Of a stretch of 5,553 bases of DNA, positions 1 to 5,553 are shown one piece after another; the stretch's first letter is position 1, and each line of letters starts with the position of its first letter. The translations under genes and the position numbers were made by a program. The DNA comes from an uncultured Collinsella sp. Lineage in GTDB: Bacteria > Actinomycetota > Coriobacteriia > Coriobacteriales > Coriobacteriaceae. Under the pieces are notes generated by a model that saw only the letters and a list, made by a program, of their open reading frames with translations, was not told the DNA's origin and did not search any database. Location: the NCBI GenBank assembly GCA_900545505.1, contig UQZC01000106.1:1-5553 (forward strand). The letters are read 5' to 3'.

Positions 1-4
1 AAGT

Positions 5-481
5 TTAAGGCCGGGAGATTTTTGGCCCATCCGTGCCCGAGCCGCCGGTGTTGGCGCCGGCGCGCAACACCATGCCGTAACCGATGCCCGTAATAATGCC
101 GCCCCACATAGCAGGGAGCATCAGGTCCGCATCCGCCAGAGGTGCTACAAACGGGGCGAACAGATCGGTAAAGAAGCCCAACAGCACAAAGCCCGTCGCG
201 GTCTGCACCACGTAGAACATGCCGCCCTCGCGCATAACGACCAGCAGCAGCAAGGCATTCATCACAATGGTCTGGATACCGACGGGAAGCGACACGCCTC
301 GAGCCGCGCCGACCGCCTGGATAATAGTCGCAAGGCCCGTAACGCCACCGGCGGCAAGACCGTTGGGAATCAAAAACAAGTCGGTCGCGATGGCGGCCAA
401 GGCACACCCCAACATGATCTGGGGCAGGTCGTGAAAGAAGTTCATCGAAAGAATGCGCTTGATGTCCAGACGATATGCCAT
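5..481 (-). CDS. YitT-family (DUF161) integral membrane protein, 3' part missing or frameshifted
   Basis: The 158-residue product is hydrophobic, with membrane segments at roughly residues 17-36, 43-60, 70-84, 90-112 and 122-140. Family hallmarks are LFLIPNGLAAGGVTGLA (about 36-51) after the first segment and GANTGGSGTD (about 142-151) after the last; both recur in YitT-type proteins of the cytoplasmic membrane, whose transported substrate is not established. I chose ATG 481 over the upstream in-frame ATG 505 because GAGGGAGG lies just before 481, while 505 falls inside a terminator hairpin. Family members usually run to about 280-300 residues and carry a C-terminal cytoplasmic domain (DUF2179). 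Here the frame leaves the family pattern after GTD at about base 28 and stops at 5-7. A frameshift near the A5 run (bases 19-23), an insertion whose body lies outside the window, or an assembly edge would all explain this. Family assignment is firm; whether the gene is intact is not. Confidence 0.8.
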   Translation of the reverse strand: MAYRLDIKRILSMNFFHDLPQIMLGCALAAIATDLFLIPNGLAAGGVTGLATIIQAVGAARGVSLPVGIQTIVMNALLLLVVMREGGMFYVVQTATGFVLLGFFTDLFAPFVAPLADADLMLPAMWGGIITGIGYGMVLRAGANTGGSGTDGPKISRP

Positions 482-483
482 GC

Positions 484-492
484 TGCCTCCCT
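484..492 (-). promoter_or_regulatory. Ribosome binding site of the YitT-family gene
   Basis: On the minus strand GAGGGAGG precedes ATG 481 by about 4-7 bases, depending on which purine block pairs with 16S rRNA. It decides the start in favour of 481 over 505. It lies directly after the T-run of the upstream terminator. Confidence 0.65.
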
Positions 493-493
493 C

Positions 494-522
494 AAAAAAG
501 CGCACCCAAACGGATGCGCTTT
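494..522 (-). terminator. Intrinsic terminator downstream of prfB, abutting the YitT gene
   Basis: Read on the minus strand, AAAGCGCATCC pairs with GGGTGCGCTTT across a four-base GTTT loop (11 pairs, one G-T wobble), and the T-run continues to base 494. It sits about 125 bases after the prfB stop and ends only about 12 bases before the YitT start codon. It may therefore end the secA-prfB transcript and also act as an attenuator for the next gene. Its core is nearly identical to that of the rpmE terminator. Confidence 0.85.
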
Positions 523-570
523 GAACTTCTTCTTGTATTCGATTCTACCGATTCGCCGGACAAAAACCAC

Positions 571-644
571 CCCTGCGCAGGGTTTATTCTGGATACAAAC
601 CCGTCCAACCGTTGGGCTTGGCATCGGCTTGAAGCCGCCCGATG
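571..644. repeat. Cluster of short inverted repeats in the prfB 3' region
   Basis: This gap between prfB and the terminator contains no credible gene. It holds several small self-complementary sequences: CCCTGCGCAGGG (571-582), CCAACCGTTGG (605-615), and CATCGG (622-627) pairing with CCGATG (639-644) around CGGCTTGAAGCCG (625-637). On the minus strand the first is followed by GGTTTTTG and could be a weak early terminator. The others may fold at the 3' end of the prfB message and protect it. None is a strong terminator by itself. Confidence 0.4.
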
Positions 645-646
645 TT

Positions 647-1794
647 TTAGACCTCCGAGCCTTCTGCATCGGCGTTGCCGGTAGCCCAGCGATGGTAGCC
701 AATAACAAACGGATCCAAATCGCCATCGTCAAGAACTGCCTCGACGTTGCTGGTCTCAACGCCCGTGCGCAGGTCCTTAACCATCTGATACGGGTAGAGC
801 ACGTAGCTGCGAATCTGGTTGCCAAAACCGATCGTGGTCTTGGGTCCACGAATCTCATCGAGCGCCTCGGCGCGCTTCTCGAGCTCAATCTCGTACAAGC
901 GAGCCTTGAGGATCTGCATGCACGCGGCCTTGTTCTGAATCTGGCTGCGCTCGTTTTGGCAGGTAACCACAATGCCGCTGGGGAAATGCGTCACGCGCAC
1001 GGCGGAGTCGGTGGTGTTGACGCCCTGACCGCCCGGGCCGCTCGCGTGGTACACGTCCACGCGGATGTCATCGGGACTGATCTCGATGTCGATATCATCG
1101 GGTAGCACGGGGATGACCTCGACGCCGGCAAACGTGGTCTGGCGGCGCTTCTTGTCGTCGGTGGGGCTAATGCGAACCAAGCGGTGGACGCCGGCCTCGG
1201 CGCGCAGCATGCCAAATGCGTCCTTGCCCTCGACGGTAAAGGTCGCGCGGTCGATGCCGATGACCTCGGCTGCGGGACAGTCGTTGATGGTGACCCTCCA
1301 GCCGCGACGCTGGCAGTACTTCATGTACATCTTAAAGAGCATGAAGGTCCAGTCCTGGGCCTCCAGGCCACCCTGTCCGGGCTTGATGGTCACAATGGCA
1401 TCGCCGTGATCGAACTCACCGGTAAACCAGCTCGAAAGCTCAAGCTCATCGATGACACGGGCCAGGCGCTCAGCCGTGGCTGTAGCCTCCTCGCGAAGGG
1501 CGGCGGCGTCGGGGTCATCCCCCATCTCCTCGGCAAGCTCCAGCGCGACGCGGGCATCGGAAAGCTCGCCGCGCGCGGTGTCCACGGCAGCGATATCTTC
1601 CTTGGTGCGAGCGATCTCCTCCATGGTGGCACGGGCGGCGTCGGCGTCATCCCAAAAGCCGGGGGCCACGCTTTTAGCCTCGAGCTCGGTCACGCGCGTG
1701 CGCTTTTCGTCCAAATGGAGATACGACTCGACCTCGCCGAGCCGGTCCGCGAACGCGTCCAGCTCGGCGGGCGTTACCTCTAAAGCCTCAGCCA

Positions 1795-1795
<1 letters not shown>
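647..1795 (-). CDS. prfB: Peptide chain release factor 2 (RF2) with SPT codon-recognition tripeptide
   Basis: Class I release factor that reads stop codons in the ribosomal A site and triggers hydrolysis of peptidyl-tRNA; RF2 normally reads UAA and UGA. The 382 residues follow the RF2 plan: N-terminal helical domain (about 1-115), the KPGQGG region (about 138-143), the codon-recognition region (about 204-222), and the catalytic loop GGQ at 255-257 in ASGPGGQGVNTTDSAVR, where Gln257 is the residue that is N5-methylated in studied homologues. It is RF2 and not RF1 by overall sequence (GVHRLVRIS, QIRSYVLYPYQMVKD). The codon-reading tripeptide, normally Ser-Pro-Phe, is Ser210-Pro211-Thr212 here. 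The residue four before GGQ is Ala, the form associated with efficient RF2 in E. coli B. There is a C-terminal tail of about 18 residues beyond the usual DGDLDPFV end. Unlike E. coli and B. subtilis prfB, there is no in-frame UGA near codon 25, so no programmed frameshift. The ATG shares one base with the secA TAA (TAATG), which implies translational coupling. Confidence 0.96.
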
Positions 1796-4596
<2,801 letters not shown>

Positions 4597-4603
4597 GTGG
4601 TTT

Positions 4604-4608
4604 TCCTT
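4604..4608 (-). promoter_or_regulatory. Ribosome binding site that decides the secA start
   Basis: AAGGA on the minus strand is 7 bases before ATG 4596. It lies inside the 7-codon extension that would result from starting at 4617, which argues for the shorter SecA. Confidence 0.7.
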
Positions 4609-4657
4609 TTTGGCCATCGCCCACGCCGTGCAGCTGCGGACGAGTTAAACACAGATG

Positions 4658-4663
4658 ATTGTA
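4658..4663 (-). promoter_or_regulatory. Candidate -10 box of a secA promoter
   Basis: TACAAT (minus strand) matches TATAAT at five of six positions and would start transcription near 4651, giving a leader of about 55 bases. At the expected -35 position the sequence is GGCCGC, a poor match, so the promoter would need an activator or an unusual sigma contact. A perfect 16-bp palindrome lies just upstream. Confidence 0.4.
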
Positions 4664-4690
4664 CTTTAGCCAAACAAGGCGCGGCCTATA

Positions 4691-4706
4691 CGGTCGAGCT
4701 CGACCG
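4691..4706. promoter_or_regulatory. Perfect 16-bp palindrome upstream of secA, possible operator
   Basis: CGGTCGAGCTCGACCG is identical on both strands with no mismatch. Its centre lies about 47 bases upstream of the transcription start predicted from the TACAAT box, in the range where activators often bind. No T-run follows on either strand, so it is not a terminator. I do not recognise it as the site of a particular regulator. Confidence 0.4.
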
Positions 4707-4725
4707 CCACGTAATAACTACGACC

Positions 4726-4820
4726 AACCTGCCACAATGGGACAGGTTAATTTTGGCAGGTCTATCTGGGCAAACGCCGCCTCTCCGCCATGTGGTGCCA
4801 TGGGGACAGGTTAGTTTGCA
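4726..4820. repeat. Short direct and inverted repeats in the rpmE-secA intergenic region
   Basis: The 11-mer GGGACAGGTTA occurs twice, at 4739-4749 and 4803-4813, in similar surroundings (ATGG before, a T-rich tract after), 64 bases apart. The first copy sits inside an inverted repeat, ACCTGCCA (4727-4734) against TGGCAGGT (4754-4761); it is also the right arm of a smaller hairpin, AACCTG (4726-4731) against CAGGTT (4743-4748). The second is preceded by CCATG/CATGG arms. No coding signal is visible. The pattern resembles a small non-coding interspersed repeat or a decayed element, but could also be a pair of protein-binding sites. Confidence 0.5.
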
Positions 4821-4827
4821 CTAATTT

Positions 4828-4869
4828 AAAAAGAAAAAGGGCCGCGCACCCAAATGGATGCACGGCCCT
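4828..4869 (-). terminator. Strong intrinsic terminator of rpmE
   Basis: On the minus strand AGGGCCGTGCATCC pairs with GGGTGCGCGGCCCT across an ATTT loop (14 pairs, two of them G-T wobbles), followed directly by TTTTCTTTTT. It lies about 32 bases after the rpmE stop codon and separates rpmE from secA transcription. Confidence 0.95.
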
Positions 4870-4901
4870 CATGCCATGAATGCGAGTGTTTCCGCGGCGA
4901 G

Positions 4902-5351
4902 CTATTTACTCAGCAGCCTCGGTGGTCTCGGCCTCGGCAGCGGCCAGCTCGCCGTGAGCCCCTGTAAGCTGCAGGGAGCCTCTGCGGGAGCCTCGGCGGC
5001 CTGCTTGGCAGCCTCCTCGGCAAACTTAGCAGCACGCTTGGCCTTCTCGGCAGCCTTAGCCTCAGCGGCGGCCTTGCGAGCGGCCTCGGCCTCAGCAGCC
5101 TTGGCGGCCTTGGCAGCTTTGGCCTCCTCGGCCTTCTTGAGCTGGGCGGCAGCGGCGCCACCGAACTTGTCGGCGAAGCGCTGGACGCGTCCACCGGTGT
5201 CGACGAACTTCTGCTGGCCGGTGTAGAACGGGTGGCACTCGTTGCAAAGCTCAACCTTCATCTCGGACACGGTAGCGTGCGTCTTGAAGGTGTTGCCGCA
5301 GGAGCACGTCACCGTGCACTCGACATACTGGGGATGGATACCCTGCTTCAT
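4902..5351 (-). CDS. rpmE: 50S ribosomal protein L31, zinc-binding type, with Ala/Lys/Glu-rich tail
   Basis: L31 (bL31) is a component of the large ribosomal subunit that forms part of a bridge to the 30S head. Residues 1-64 are a complete L31, opening MKQGIHPQYVECTVTCSCGN. Cys16, Cys18, Cys36 and Cys39 form the zinc site, so this is the C+ type; CHPFYTGQQKFVDTGGRVQRF is the family signature. The usual protein is about 65-90 residues; this one has 149. Residues 65-126 are a low-complexity Ala/Lys/Glu helix with KAA and AEA repeats. From Cys127 the composition changes abruptly to Pro/Arg/Leu-rich, and the alternative frame from 4959 to 4906 reads AHGELAAAEAETTEAAE and then TAA, continuing the Ala/Glu pattern. 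This suggests an indel near 4960-4975; with it the product would end at 4906. The start is supported by AAGGAG 7 bases upstream. The gene has its own structured leader and terminator. Confidence 0.93.
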   Translation of the reverse strand: MKQGIHPQYVECTVTCSCGNTFKTHATVSEMKVELCNECHPFYTGQQKFVDTGGRVQRFADKFGGAAAAQLKKAEEAKAAKAAKAAEAEAARKAAAEAKAAEKAKRAAKFAEEAAKQAAEAPAEAPCSLQGLTASWPLPRPRPPRLLSK

Positions 5352-5358
5352 GGTAGGA

Positions 5359-5422
5359 CTCCTTATTGGTCAGGCGCTGGTTACCGATCAGCGCATAAGG
5401 CGTCTTGGTTTCCGACCAAGAC
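5359..5422 (-). promoter_or_regulatory. Structured rpmE leader that can sequester the Shine-Dalgarno (L31 leader)
   Basis: Minus-strand order: hairpin 1, GTCTTGGT-CGGAA-ACCAAGAC, eight perfect pairs (5422-5402). Hairpin 2 follows after one base: CCTTAT (5400-5395) then GCGCTG (5394-5389), a 9-base loop, CAGCGC (5379-5374), a 7-base bulge CTGACCA, and ATAAGG (5366-5361). The last arm contains the AAGG of the AAGGAG ribosome binding site (5364-5359), so hairpin 2 hides it. TTGGTCGG of hairpin 1 (5419-5412) can alternatively pair with CTGACCAA (5373-5366), giving mutually exclusive folds. Many ribosomal protein genes are autoregulated by such leaders. I recall that L31 leader motifs, including a Coriobacteria one, have been described, but cannot verify a match here. 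Confidence 0.7.
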
Positions 5423-5435
5423 AACAAACTCGGCT

Positions 5436-5464
5436 ATGGTACCACGGCGCCGCGTGTCCCACAA
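5436..5464 (-). promoter_or_regulatory. Candidate rpmE promoter
   Basis: On the minus strand TTGTGG (5464-5459) and TACCAT (5441-5436) are separated by exactly 17 bases. They match the sigma-70-type consensus at 3 and 4 of 6 positions. Transcription would start near 5429, just before hairpin 1 of the leader, which fits the position of the structured RNA. The spacer is GC-rich and contains CGGCGCCG. Confidence 0.45.
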
Positions 5465-5513
5465 AAGGTTCACGGTCTTTTCGGAACGACACGAATCTGC
5501 CTTGATTATCAAC

Positions 5514-5553
5514 TTCATCCGAACACTTCCCACATTCATCCGTACATGTACGG
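5514..5553. repeat. Palindrome and direct repeat at the right edge, upstream of rpmE
   Basis: CCGTACATGTACGG (5540-5553) is a perfect 14-bp palindrome cut by the window end, so it may be longer. TTCATCCG occurs at 5514-5521 and 5535-5542, exactly 21 bases apart (two helical turns), the second copy overlapping the palindrome. These could be binding sites upstream of the rpmE promoter or belong to an unseen neighbouring gene. I see no coding region between 5465 and 5553. Confidence 0.3.

Noticed and set aside
482..505. ATG at 505 as the start of the YitT-family protein
   Set aside because: The codons MRFFEGGS would lie on the terminator hairpin and the ribosome binding site of the 481 start. 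No Shine-Dalgarno precedes 505.
431..1105. A 224-codon plus-strand open frame over prfB and the gap after it
   Set aside because: It runs antisense through the conserved GGQ region of RF2, has no convincing ribosome binding site, and has no recognisable domain.
4597..4824. A 75-codon plus-strand open frame in the rpmE-secA gap
   Set aside because: It starts inside the secA translation start region and runs through the palindrome and short repeats. No good ribosome binding site or family similarity is visible, and the repeats explain the sequence better than a gene.
4910..5254. Arg/Pro/Ser-rich minus-strand open frame overlapping rpmE
   Set aside because: It is an out-of-frame reading of the GCN/AAG-rich repeats of the L31 tail. 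The L31 frame has a complete zinc-binding core and a good ribosome binding site.

Overview
The window looks like a piece of a Coriobacteriia chromosome, most likely Collinsella or a close relative. This rests on the GC-rich codon use, the actinobacterial character of the SecA and RF2 proteins and the alanine/lysine-tailed L31. It is an impression from sequence recognition, not a database match. All four real genes lie on the minus strand, so they are transcribed from right to left in the coordinates used here.

Reading in the direction of transcription: (1) 5352-5553 is a regulatory region with a candidate promoter and a strongly structured leader that can bury the Shine-Dalgarno sequence of the next gene. 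(2) 4902-5351 is rpmE (ribosomal protein L31, zinc-binding form) with a long Ala/Lys/Glu-rich tail whose last ~20 residues look frameshifted. (3) 4828-4869 is a strong intrinsic terminator. (4) 4597-4827 is a gene-free stretch holding duplicated and inverted short repeats, a perfect 16-bp palindrome and a probable secA promoter. (5) 1795-4596 is secA, the Sec translocase ATPase. (6) 647-1795 is prfB (peptide chain release factor 2), which overlaps the secA stop codon by one base. (7) 482-646 is a gap with small inverted repeats and a terminator that abuts the next gene. (8) 5-481 is a YitT-family membrane protein whose frame stops at about half the family's usual length, right at the window edge.

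rpmE appears to be a monocistronic unit with its own leader and terminator. secA and prfB form a translationally coupled pair (secA-prfB adjacency is also known from Bacillus subtilis). The YitT gene is separated from prfB by a terminator only about 12 bases before its start codon, so it depends on read-through, on attenuation, or on a promoter I could not identify.

The most interesting points are: the RF2 codon-recognition tripeptide reads Ser-Pro-Thr instead of Ser-Pro-Phe, which established tripeptide-swap work suggests could relax stop-codon discrimination; the L31 leader folds so that its ribosome-binding site is sequestered; and the two terminators in the window share an almost identical 20-base core. 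I see no mobile-element gene, CRISPR array or RNA gene. Nothing here amounts to a clearly new multi-gene system.
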